DNA of 64,000 nucleotides from Asterias amurensis (lineage: Eukaryota; Echinodermata; Asteroidea; Forcipulatida; Asteriidae): contig NC_092651.1 of assembly GCF_032118995.1 (NCBI RefSeq), positions 22,304,349 to 22,368,348 of the forward strand, read 5' to 3'. Position numbers and translations under genes: made by a program. Below the pieces are notes generated by a model, which saw nothing but the letters and a program-made list of their open reading frames with translations, had not been told where the DNA came from and did no database searches. Below are positions 1-11,500 of this stretch, piece by piece; within the stretch, counting starts at the first letter, position 1; each line of letters starts with the position of its first letter.

Positions 1-591
1 CCTCTAAATTAGGAAATAGTATTACGTGTACAGTAGCTCTTGCAAATTGCTAACCAACCAAAATTAACTACTCCAGCCTCTATAATGCTCTCTAAAACTG
101 AAACTTCCTTCCTTGTATTCTATCCATTGGGTTCTTGGCTAGTACAGTGATTAAATTTGCTTTGCCGAGAGTCCTTGGCATCACAACAAGAATAAATGAA
201 ATAAAATTAAATGAAAAGTCACATTGTATGCCAACTCTTGGGAACACATACACACACACTATACGTTATATAGTTTTGGCTGCCAATTCCTAGGTTGTAT
301 TGTAAGCTTTGGTGTGATTGCAGGCTATTCGGGGCTTCGGACTGGCACCCCGTATACAAGTATTGAAAAAATAAGGCGACTGCCGACAGAGGGCTAGATG
401 TTGGTTCAAATCCCACTTTCGGCAATATTTCATTGCTCAATCCAAACCATCAAATAATTTTAGTCATTTTTTTATTGTGTTATGACAGCCGTAATTTATC
501 AAAACTTGGAGTTAGTGAGTCAGTTTAAGATAAAAAACAAATCTTTAATACTTCAAATTATTTTTGTTGCTCGTTTTTTTTTTTTCAACAG
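1..591. other. Intron of the tail-anchored gene with a possible tRNA-like SINE relic
   Basis: No coding exon is recognised before the acceptor at 590-591. Around 385-425 there is a B-box-like GGTTCAAATCC inside a short complementary pair (TGCCGA ... TCGGCA), which suggests the remains of a tRNA-derived SINE. No convincing A box was found. Confidence 0.35.
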
Positions 592-768
592 CGGGACCAG
601 GACGAGTACGAGCGCCTGATGAACGCAAAGGGGAAAAAGCGTCGAGGGCGACGTAAAACGGACGAAGTTGTTGAACTTCGCTTCTGGCAGGAAAAGAAAT
701 TCCAGATCATCTTATTGTCTGCTGCCATTGTTCTAGCTGCTCTGTCATACGTAATTTTCTTTGCTTAA
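592..768 (+). CDS. Terminal exon of a tail-anchored membrane protein (unidentified)
   Basis: A polypyrimidine tract and CAG acceptor end at 591. An open frame of 58 codons then runs to a TAA at 766-768. The piece starts acidic (RDQDEYERL), passes through a very basic stretch (KGKKRRGRRK), then ends in a hydrophobic segment of about 20 residues (IILLSAAIVLAALSYVIFFA) that reaches the stop. This is the layout of a C-terminal tail anchor with a cytosolic basic juxtamembrane region, suited to ER or mitochondrial outer membrane. Only the last exon lies in the window; upstream exons are off the left edge, so the start and main domain are unknown. The order of a charged segment and a terminal membrane helix recalls CCDC167-like proteins, but the match is too weak to name the gene. 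Confidence 0.6.
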   Translation, partial: RDQDEYERLMNAKGKKRRGRRKTDEVVELRFWQEKKFQIILLSAAIVLAALSYVIFFA

Positions 769-1051
769 TTACATTCCAGAGAACAATTCATGCAGTTATG
801 TAAATTTCATTTTATCTTTATCTAATAGTAAAATATGGATAAGGGACCCAGAAATAATTTGTTCTTTGTAAGAATTATATGTTAATGCCATAAAAACAAT
901 GGCGCTTCATCCTGTTTTGGTTTATGGGTTTTTGGTGGGGGTTAATCAACTTAAAGATGAAGATGGAAAATGTTGGTTCCTTTTTTTTTGGGGGGGGGGG
1001 GGTGGCAGTGTCCTTTTGTCAGTACCTTGTAATGGTATATTAAAATATAAA

Positions 1052-1057
1052 AATAAA
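1052..1057 (+). terminator. Candidate polyadenylation signal AATAAA
   Basis: AATAAA lies 284 bases after the stop of the tail-anchored protein exon. It is the first canonical hexamer seen downstream on this strand, so it is a plausible end of that transcript. No cleavage-site or GU-rich evidence was weighed. Confidence 0.35.
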
Positions 1058-1159
1058 ATAGGCATGAATGGAGCATCTCAACAGTCCGGAGAGTAGAAAC
1101 ATTCAAATTGGATTAATTAACTCTTTCATTCACTGACCAGTCGCTAGCGACCAGTTTAA

Positions 1160-1325
1160 AGCCATTGGACCCTTTCGGTACAGGGAAAGAAAAAAAAAGT
1201 TCACAGATATACAAATAATAAAGAAAAAAAAAAAAAAAATTCACAGGTTTGTGATTTATATAAAAGTTGTGATACACGAAGTGTGGGCCTTGGACAATAC
1301 TGTTTACCGAAAGGGTCCAATGGCT
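1160..1325. mobile_element. TTAA-flanked MITE, family 'AGCCATTGGAC' (short copy)
   Basis: The element starts AGCCATTGGACCCTTTCGGT and ends with the inverted form ACCGAAAGGGTCCAATGGCT. It is flanked on both sides by TTAA (1156-1159 and 1326-1329). TTAA target duplications are the hallmark of piggyBac-type transposition. Other copies lie at 26430-26679 and 28470-28834, with a one-ended copy at 58789. It has no coding capacity. Confidence 0.75.
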
Positions 1326-2786
1326 TTAAACCCTTCAGACAAACAGTTGTAAAACAAAATAGAAAGATTATACATGTATGACTACATGTACAGTTCTCAA
1401 AATGGGAAAGAGGACTCTTGAAAGTGCTATTGTGGCAAATTTTTGGGGAGGTCGCCGTTCGCAAACAAAACCGAGTAAACAATATATTTGTCCATAATAT
1501 GGATCATATTATGATCAATTTATTACAAAAAAAATGGAAGGCTCAAGTGTTCCAGCATCTGTACAAGGACCAGTTCATTGGACTGCGGGAGCATTTAAGA
1601 TGCCAACCCACTTAGTCTATAGTGTTGAAATGTTCCCATGGTTCGGCACAATGTCACAGTCCAGCAGAGTTGGGGTCCACTGGATTTCAGGCTATGCTTT
1701 GGTTAACATTCCTGTGCCCAAACATGCCTGACATTTAAGATGCTCACAACTTATCACAAGTGTTTTCTGACAAAAACTAGAACAGGATAAAAGTCAAATT
1801 CTTAAGATTGTCACTTATTTATTAAGTGTTTTCTAAACACAATTTTGGAAACCTTGGCCCTTGTCCACCTTAACCACAATCTTATGTCACCCTAATCCTA
1901 ACTGTTAAGACTTCTCAATTCTCCACAATCAGGCCCTTTGATATGAGGATTTATTAGGGTTAGGGATACATGTACGTGTAATTTACCACAATAACTCCAC
2001 TCACACAATCATTAAACAAACACATCTAACTTTTCATATTGTTCAATTTTTTATTGTTTTTTTTCTTTCTCTTTGGACAAAAACATGTCACAAGGAATCT
2101 TTGTCAATTTATAAAAAAGTAAGACAAACGTCTCAGGACTATGTACAACTTTTACTTTAAAAACAAAATGTTGTATGAAATGAGAACTAAGGTCCCATTA
2201 ATAAGTTTCTTAAAATAATTTGGTAATGGTTTGTAGTATGTAGCCAGATAGGTCATTCAATTCAATATATTGTCAAGTATAACCAAGTTCACACTTTTAA
2301 CCCCTTACAGATTATTTGTTTCTGTACAATAATCACCATACACACAGACATTGCTTATATTGTTTGAGTTTTGTTCGACACATCGTTGTCTTTTAAAAGT
2401 GTCTGAATAAATAATATACAGAACAGAATTTTCGTTTTGTTTTAGAAGCATACTATGAACATGGAAAATATCAATGTAGGTCACGACCTTTAATTTGACG
2501 TTTTTGGTTAGTTGGAAGTAGGTGTGGCCCTTTGCAGCCGCTACGGGCCTCTAAAGGTTTAAGGAATGGGCAAGTTTTTAGACGATGGTAGGCTCACAAA
2601 TCACTGATCCTTTTCTTTAGTTCTCAATAATGAGAAACAATTTACAAGCACCGGTGAGTTGGATTCCAACAATCCTCTCAAAAGTCTTCCTAGTGAAAAT
2701 GTGCACTGTACTCTTCCAAATGGTTTTTGAAGGAACAAAACATTTTTAAAAATGACAATAAATGGCTGCACAATAGCAATACAGAG

Positions 2787-2906
2787 GTCGATTTCACAGA
2801 GTCCTAGGAGATATTAAAAACCTAAGTCTAGTCCCAAGTTAGGACGAGTAACTCATCCTCTAACTCAAGATAAGACTAGTCCTAACTCTTTGTGAAATCC
2901 ACCCAG
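2787..2906. mobile_element. Palindromic MITE, 'TTTCACAAAGAGTTAGGAC' family
   Basis: The element has complementary ends (GATTTCACAGAG ... CTCTTTGTGAAATC) and internal repeats of the palindrome GGACTAGTCC and related forms. Related copies are at 32573-32745, 38343-38482 and 44226-44372. This copy has lost part of its left arm. Confidence 0.6.
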
Positions 2907-4589
2907 GTCCTCTTGAAACCCTCGTGATAAATGGTGATAAAATTTCATAGAATCAAACAACTTTTACAATAATTCCTTTCCTTTTTCTGATATGAACAAA
3001 TTTTGGAAGGACTATTCCACGTTGATATTTCCAAACTACCACAAGCAAAGGATTTCTTGGTAAAAGCACCATGTCAGGTTTTCAATTGTATTACAAACTG
3101 GGACCAAGTGACGGTTTTATGTCAGTGAAACCAACATGACCAATAACATGAGTTACACAAGGTCTATAAAAAGTCAATACAACAAAACTGGAAGTGTTTT
3201 GTGTTTGTTTTAATGGTGAAACAAAAACACTATACAAGGGAATGCCATAAACAATTATGTATTGTTACAAATTTACTGTTGCAATAAAAAAGCAGTGTTC
3301 CTGATGTTTTGTAAAATAGTCAAATTCACATGGAAGTGTAGTTCACAAAGATACTGATGTCAATGTGAAAACGTTTTTCATAAGATGGAATTGATTCTTT
3401 TTAGATCCCTGTTTAAGATTTAGTTTAAGATGTAAACCCATATTTGTTTTGTCCAGTCTCAAACATCAATGGCAGTTTTAATGCAAGAATAAGAGATAGA
3501 ATATGTATTATGGAGTTAGGCAAAGAATAAGTATGGACAAAATGGCTGATACTAAGGGTCCAGAATGAAGCAATGCTTCTAAAGGTATGGGTCCCCGACT
3601 CCTAAACATCTACATGTATTGAGCCGAGCTGTATTGGCAAAACTTTGAAATTGCACCAAGGCATATTTGAAATTTCAATAAACACTAGGAAAATGTGATT
3701 GATATCAGGGGCCGACTTTCACATTCATGGTGTAGACTTATTATTATTTATAGAATTTTCAGGCTTGTTAAAAAACAATTTTGCTGAGGGCAAACAAATC
3801 GGAGAGCAGATTAAACAGAACTGAACAGCATGCCTGGTGATTTTAACAAAGAGGAAATTAAAGTTGATCGATCTGTTGGATGTGGAGTACAATACCATTA
3901 GACATTACCTTAAAAAAAAACATCCTATAAAATATCACCCTATAAAAGGTCAAACACTGTACCCCTTGTATATATTTTCTTTAATTGTTTAAACTAAGTT
4001 CTTTTATATTTACAAGTTCTCCAGAAATAACCTCAGTTCAAGTTTTCTGATAATACTGTACATTAGGTTGATTTTCCTTCCAAGTAAGAAAGACCCATTT
4101 TAATAGCTACCTTAATGAAGTACAAGACACTTTGAATATATCGTTAAATTATTATGAGGAATTCATAGTATTCAGTTATAAAAGGTATTATTCAGGATTG
4201 GTGGGGATGACAAAATAAATGCAGACAGTGTTCATGTTTTGTTAGCCCACCTTGTCCACCTGTTGTGGCTCTCTTTTAATATTGGTCTTATCCGATGTTA
4301 AAAGAGATCCTTAACAGCACACCAAGGTGTGATCAACCGTTGACATGATAGACCAAAACTATGGAAATTTAGTCTTAATCCCTTGTGTGACTCGGAGGGG
4401 AAAATGAAAAAAAAAACTATATACCATGTTTTAGCATTAAAACAACATTGTCCCCAACTTAAGTTGTAACAACCGAAACCAGCTGTTACAATTTTAAAAA
4501 AAGTTTTCAGATATATCCCAGAGTATGACCTCGTTTCAGAGGGAAATATTTCACAGAAAAAGATTGGATCTTGTTTGAACTTCATAATC

Positions 4590-4817
4590 AGGGCCCAATT
4601 TCACGGCTCTGCTTAACGTAAGCACAGAATTGGCGCTTACGGCAAGCGTATTTCACAGGTTAGCGGCGAATTTTTGCTTCTGCGCGTGCCTACTCCACGT
4701 TACTAGGCATTCTACGCTTACAAGGCTAGCGCAGAAATTCGGCGCTTGCGCGTAAGCGGGGAATCGTGATCGTAAGTGCAGAATTTGGCGGTAAGCAGAG
4801 CCATGAAATTGGGCCCA
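4590..4817. mobile_element. MITE, 'GGGCCCAATTTCA' family
   Basis: The terminal inverted repeats GGGCCCAATTTCACGGCTCT and its complement at the right end (AGAGCCATGAAATTGGGCCC) enclose about 190 bases. The interior repeats GCTTACG and CGTAAGC motifs. Related elements occur at 37842-38056, 32014-32163 and about 38840-39003. It has no coding capacity. Confidence 0.65.
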
Positions 4818-6103
4818 GTAAGCTTACCGAACATAACTAAACACTCATCCTTACCAATCATGTATAATACCTTTAACCCAACAATATTCTCATTGACTCC
4901 TACACAGGAGTTTGTCACAAATTTACATGGTGGATTTCATTGACCATTTTCAATTATTTGCATTGTACAAAGTCATTTGACACCAAAGGGTTTCTGGCGA
5001 TGTCAGCCTCAGTTTTATTTTAAGATTTATTTGAACTACGATTTTACCATATGTTTTTACAAATGGCATGGTTAGAAATTTATTTAAGATGTCTCGGGGG
5101 TCTTCCAGTTCATAGGTGGCTGAGATCATTACCAAGATTGTCAGGGAATTCATAACATTGTTTATCAATCGGAGGTAAAGTTTCTTACAGCTTGTTAAAA
5201 TTTAATTATTTATCATGAAAGTCCTATGTTGAAATTAAAACGTAAATTGATTTAACATTCTATGAATGTCATGTTTAGTCATTTTGTTGAAGTCATTTTA
5301 GTCACTACAGCATCTTGCGAATTTATTCAATAATAGCCCCCAAAAAGTGATTGATATTGATTTCAAAATAGTTTGTTCAGTTTAGAAGACTCAACTACAC
5401 ACATCCAAAAGGGTGGATTGCAGTTTAACCATGGATTATCCAATATGGTTAAGTAAATCACACAAATAATAAAATGCAACAAAACTAAATCAAAGAAAAC
5501 AGGTGTCGAAAACGTCTTGAAAATAGCATGACATCTTTGCATTTGTGTTGGATTGCGACGAACTGGGAGTCAACCGAAATATAGTGCTATTTGGTCAGAT
5601 TTAAATAAACTCCTGGCTTATTAAACACTAACCAGTCAATATAAACAATTCAACTAACACACATATAATAATATAATAAATCAAGTCAACGTTGAATGGT
5701 TATGTAACTTGAAAATCCTCTCATTTGTCCGTAGTGGAATAAATATTTACACATAAAAACAAAGTCAAGTAATGAGTCTTTAAAAAGAAAAGACGAAAAA
5801 AAAGCTTCACTTATTTATACAGATCCCACATATCGAACTCGGTCATTTCATATCTATGCATTCACTCTATTTCCCACAGCTATAGTTCCCCTTGCTTCAA
5901 AATAGTCGTCACCAGATACAAGATAAAAATAAATTTGATTTCCCGCAATCTTTTATCGATATAACCTCACACTCTCGCGCTCTACCTCAAATCTTAAATC
6001 GTAATGTTTTAATATATACAAATGGAATTAATTTGGCAGCAAAGTTTGTCATCTTCAAAATACTTCGGCACAACTTCATAAAGCAGCTTACTGGAAGAAA
6101 TGT

Positions 6104-6607
6104 TTCCAGCTATACCCCGTTCACACATAGACGCCACTTCTACTACCATGGAAAAGTGGATGAGAGCATGACCAATCGCGGACCAATGGTGGGCCAAACG
6201 TGGGCGGATCTTCATGGACGTGGTTTGGTCAGGTGGGATTTCCTAGGTCAGGAAGCTGCAAGCTCTTCCCATGCTTATTTTGAACATGTTCAAAATAAGC
6301 GTAGCTAGCTCGTGGTCACGTAAAGCCGGGCAAAGTCGTAATGGGAATGGCATTTGCATACAAGTTGCGTGGTAGCATCATGGCGAGATATCTGTGGTTG
6401 TAGTAAAAACGCAGCACCGTCGGCAACCATTTCGAAGTAGAAAACCGCTTGGTCGGCATTGGTCTTCGTGTTATCGCCAATAATCGTAGTGGCAGTGAGT
6501 CAGAAACACTTTTTACGCAGTAAAGTTGGGCGGAGTCTTCAGTTTGCCAAATTGCTGGATCTTCATAAGGTCGTAGTGCTGTGTGAACGGGGTATTAGCA
6601 AACATCA
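6104..6607. mobile_element. About 0.5 kb inverted-repeat element with a perfect 28-bp palindrome
   Basis: The ends TATACCCCGTTCACAC (about 6111) and GTGTGAACGGGGTATTAGC (ending 6599) form terminal inverted repeats, possibly extending to ATGTTT and AAACAT outside. The interior contains a perfect 28-bp palindrome at 6273-6300, centred on TTTGAACATGTTCAAA. No transposase is encoded. An open frame that crosses into it (5892-6308) is not supported as a gene. Confidence 0.6.
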
Positions 6608-7678
6608 GCATGGAGTCGGAAACAATAGTGTGCTGTTTTTTTCTTCAATAGATTAGACTTACGCTAAGCAACTCTATGAAATTGGGCCAAGTGGACTACA
6701 CTGTGCTTAATAAACAACCTACTAAAGAGGTCCCCAGGAAGAACCAAGTTATGAAATGTGCAAATCCCTAACCCTTAAACCCAACCTCCTTGGAAACTAT
6801 AAAAGAAACAAAGTCTTATAATTAACTATCAATAATTACTAATATTATCATAGGTCAAATAATGAAACATAATTTCAGTTTCCGGTTGGCCTCTTAACTT
6901 CCTAAAATTGTCCTAATTAATCAAAAGAAGGTAGGAAGTGAATCGAGAACAAACACTCCACTTTATCAAGTCCATATTTATATGTTTATTTGCATAGAAT
7001 GGTGTTCAGAAGAGGTCTCGGTTTTCGATGGGGATTTATATGAATCAAGGGTAGTATTCTATGCACCGTTTGCTCAGCAAGCACCACCCTACACAGCTTC
7101 CTATTGGTATGTCAAGAACCCGTCCAAATACTTTGTTGGCACCATTTCTCATTGCAAGGGAAGATCCCTTATTGGTTAGAAGTGTCCAAGTTTTGTCCTT
7201 CATAATCCACAGAAAAATATCCTGTGCATATTTAAATAAAACTCTGAAGTTAAAAATAAAAAAGAAGACAACTTATTTCATCTATCGTATCCTTATTTTC
7301 TCAAGATACTAATAAGTTAAGATCCTCACTTAAAAAGGAAGAAGAATAGAACATAGTTCTTCAAACTTGTTCTTGTCTCACATTTAGACCACATGGGCTT
7401 TTGAATAGATGATTTCTATTCAGTCATCTTGCATTCCTCCAAATCAATGTACAAGTAAATAATAAACAGATGCTGGAAGGTCAAATGGTCAGTGCCCATT
7501 TTGTATAAAACGCCATAACAGCTTATCATTGTTTGTGTAGACAGGACACAAGTCAAACTAGGCCCCCCAACAACTACAAATTGACAGCGATAATGTAGCC
7601 TTCCCTTAAAGACAGTACGTTTGAATGCAATACTTTGTTATAATATCCCTGATAGCAGCTTGGTTTTGTGAATGGTGC

Positions 7679-8595
7679 TCAACTACATCCAACCACCTCA
7701 ACGATATTCTTGGGTATTTCACAGAATTTGTAGACGAGTCTCTGTCCGTCCACCTTAGCCAGGATGCCTCTCTGGTAGTAGTACCTGTAACAAGTAGACA
7801 AACCATCACATATCAATGGAAATCACAATGTATTCCGATGCAATGGCAGTAGTAAACAAAAAAAGTAGAGTCTGTCCCAGCCATCAGGCTAGTGTTGTTT
7901 CGTTCCTATTTTACAATCCAGTTTTTGTTGGCATTAAACAACTGAAAATGGATTGTCAATATTGCCATAAAGATTTGTATTGTATAAAGACTTTGCCAGC
8001 AAATTATACTGGTTCACACTGGAGACAACTACAAACACTGCATGCAAAAAGGAACTCTTTAAAGTACAACAGACATTTTTCTTACACTATCTCAGGCCTT
8101 GAGGTACACTCAAACATCCGCCTCTGTTGCCCCTTCAAAAAGTTTCCACAGATTTTAAGATTTAACTAGGAGTGCCCTTTTCAAAATGAAAATGGCATTG
8201 CACTCTCAAAGCTGAAAATCCAGGCCTGCCTTCTTACTGTCCTAGGGATTATTTGGAAATTTAGATGTGAATACTTGGTCTTCTTGGAGATTGCCTGGAA
8301 CTGGTTGCCTGTAAAATTGCCTCATGTGACATTACCCTAAGATCAATCTGAACTCTTTGTGAAATTGTCCCTCTGGATGCTGGAATATTTGAAAAGACTC
8401 ACCTCAAAGCCCTTCCCATCGTTTCGTAGTTCATATCGGGCTTGTTCTTGTGTTGACCCCACAGCTTAGACACAGCCTTGGAGTCTACTAACTTAAAGAT
8501 GCCATCTTCCCTGTTGGTCCATTTGATAAACTTTGGACATGTGTCTGAGTTTTGAAGAAGGTCCAGAAGGAATTCCCACAAGTAGGTTGTGTGAC
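7679..8595 (-). other. ETS DNA-binding domain (last two exons of the ELF gene)
   Basis: Exon 8403-8595 carries the first two-thirds of the ETS domain and ends inside the Arg codon of GRALR. Exon 7679-7784 supplies [20 protein letters not shown] and the tail. The two recognition-helix arginines that contact the GGA core in ETS proteins (RALR) are present, as are the conserved tryptophans in LWEF, IKWT and KLWG. The domain appears intact, with no frameshift. Confidence 0.93.
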
Positions 8596-11500
8596 CTAAA
8601 AAAATAAATCATCAGACATTACAAAAAGTATTTTAACATTTGACATGCCCAAACTTACCCAAGCAAACATTATAAAAGCTAAAAGAGAAAAAGAAAAAGT
8701 CTTTTGGACGTGTTTTCATTTTTCTACGCACATCTAAGATAACCAGGTGGTAAGATTTGTGGTAGCACCATGTGTAAATCTCTTTTGAGTAGTGTTTAAG
8801 ACGCCAAGTGTCAAATATAAAAACTTAATTTGATCGAATACTTACTATCTCTTGATTTTCTTTTTGAACTTGATGTCTGATCATCTGGAGTTCTTGACTT
8901 TGATTTACGACCTTGAATAACAAATAAAATATCAAAATTAATGCAAGGGTTACGAAAGAGTTGCTTCAAAAATTAGTATAGTGAAGCAACAAATTTAAAA
9001 GAAATATCTGATAACATTATTTGCATGTTTTGTCAGATAGCTGCATTGGATTGCTGTTTTTTCAGTCCTTATACATTTCAACTTTATTTACTTTCAACCT
9101 AAGTCATTTGTCTTTAACTTTCAATAAATAATTAGTATTCATAGTTCTATTTAACATTCACTATCTGTGGCTAAATTACAATAACATAAAGAATTCATAG
9201 AAATGACTAGAACTTGCACACATTATACTAAATAAAGTGATGATAAGAGTTGGGTTTCACAATCAAATTTTACAAACCCCCAAATGAAGCATTCACACAT
9301 CATTATTTACATTTATAAACATACTCAATATGAAAGCACAGGGACAAAATAGCAAAATTGCACAAATAGCAGTTACATAAAAACACACTAAAGATTGTTA
9401 AAATGCCACTTGACATCCATCTCCTCAAAATGAAAAAAAAAAAAAAAAAATTCTCATAAAGAAAGACAGGATTGTTCCACTCTGTAATACAACACACGTT
9501 GCCTCTGATACCATCGAATCAATAACAAGCATTTATAGATTGTCTAATGATAATATTCATACATGAACATGGCTACAATAGGAGCAGACTAAAGAGACGA
9601 TTGCTGGTGGCCCGCTCACCAGTTCTCACTTTCCATGCTCATAGCTGAGAAGAGAAAAGGAGCAAAGAGTGCAGCCATTCCATTGCAAAACATCCTAACT
9701 CGAAAAATGATGTTTAGAGAAAAAGCAAACCCCCCAGAGATGAGCTGCTTTGTTATAAAATGGGATAAAGTGTTTAAAAAAAAAAAGACAGAGATAGGAC
9801 ATGATCAAAACAGTAGGCCCCTATTTCTTACAAACTATTACTTTAAAATGAGACAAGGTAAAATTATATTGCAATACCAGCTACATATACAATGTAAAAT
9901 AATGCACAATGAACACAAAACTAACAAGAATCTATAGTAAATGGTTAATTTAGAAATGAACGTAAAAATGTTTTAATGAATTGCACCTCATTACGACTTA
10001 CTTTTGGGACTTGTCTTTTTGCTATAATTATGTACGTTGTCCGGATTGTATGGTGCCTGGAAGTCACCCATGGAATCACTCTCAAGCTCAATCTCATAGT
10101 CGGGTTCTGGGCTGACCATTATTGAGGGATCATCTTTGGGAAGATGGACAAAACAAAACAAAGTTTTAAAATTGAAAATGTTTGAATTTATTTTTAATGA
10201 GCAAACTAAAAGCTTTCTGTTAGTTCAAAACCATTACCAGCAAATGTACATTTTCAAAAGTACATCATAAATGTTAATAGAAATCAGTCCCCAGGGCTCA
10301 AATTTTACACTGGACCACCGGCCTGGGGTCAATGATTTCAGTGTCGGGCAAGTAAACTGGTAAACTCAAGAGAGGATAAGTTTGGCGGTCTTGTTTTTTC
10401 CCTTTCGATTCAACATTTTGTATTAAAAGATTATGTTCAAGTGTTGAGTTTGAGTCTCACAATTGTTTGTTTATCCTGCTAAGTATCATCCATAAAACAG
10501 AACAGATACATCTTCATTTTAATAGTGTTTTGTTCAAATAAAACTGTGTTTTAATTTTTTTTTATTTTAGTCTTTTCTCATTTTGATTATTGTCTTGTAA
10601 ATAAAATACCGGTCCAGTAAAGATTCACCAAGTTCAGCAGGCTTGTGGATCCCCCCACCTGAACTTGAGCTCTGAATCCCGATGGACCATTTCATAAAAA
10701 AATTAGTTCATAGAATATTTACCTGTAGGTTGGAAGGAACTGGCAAGAATGGAATAACTCTCGTGAGCATCTGGAAAAATAATCAAGATTCCCACTTGTT
10801 AAAAGTTCACATCAATTCTTTTAACCCCAACGTCCCTTGGGTGTTCTAGGATTTTTCCTTCCTTTACTTAAAAGTCCAACACTTTATGGTAACTCAACAC
10901 TGGGACTGTCTGACTCTTGGTTATGGTGGAGTACCTAGGGATAAGATTCTGAATAAATGAAGAAGTCTGAAACTTGTTTGTCATGAAAGGTGAAGTACAT
11001 CAACAGGATTTTTCCTTCCCTGCAAGTTATGTTCACTAGCCCACATGTAATAATGCACACAAATTTCAAACAGTAAACAAAAACACAAAAATTTTTTTTA
11101 TTTCTTCAATTCAAGCAATCATGTAGATTTTGATGGGTTTGGGGTTGTAACAGGCTTCACAACAACATGGAACATTGCCCTAGTGTTGAATTCTTAACTT
11201 TGTTTGCCGTTGTGTTTCTAGTCGCTTGGGGGTACTTGTTGAGGTGGGGTTTTTTTTAGGGGGGGGGGGGGATGGATGGAAAGGGGAGTGAATGGATAAT
11301 ATGGGGTTACCTGTGTGTATTAATTCAGCCTCTTTGTCTGATGCTACCCCACTATCAGCTGGACTTGGTGGAAGGGAACCTTTAATGGAACGGAACATAA
11401 AGAAATAAATTCAGTGAGATGAATGATAAATATTAAAATTAGTTTTTACCCATACACTGAGTGTTAGCAGCTGTATACCGGTACTCAGTACTTTTTTGAG

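Larger units (their letters stand above)
1331..7678. other. Non-coding stretch downstream of the ELF gene, partly its 3'UTR
   Basis: No exon was recognised in 6.3 kb. It lies 3' of the ELF stop codon at 7679 on the minus strand, so an unknown part is that gene's 3'UTR. A minus-strand AATAAA (TTTATT at 2050-2055) is one possible end. The stretch holds three inverted-repeat elements listed separately (2787-2906, 4590-4817, 6104-6607). Short open frames here show no family similarity. Confidence 0.5.

Noticed and set aside
1418..1731. Two overlapping frames near 1.4-1.7 kb
   Set aside because: Neither shows a domain or splice context. Part of the sequence (GGGAGCATTTAAGATGCC) resembles a worn SINE head like that at 54548.
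5892..6308. A 138-residue open frame
   Set aside because: It crosses into an inverted-repeat element at about 6104, has no family similarity and no splice or promoter support.
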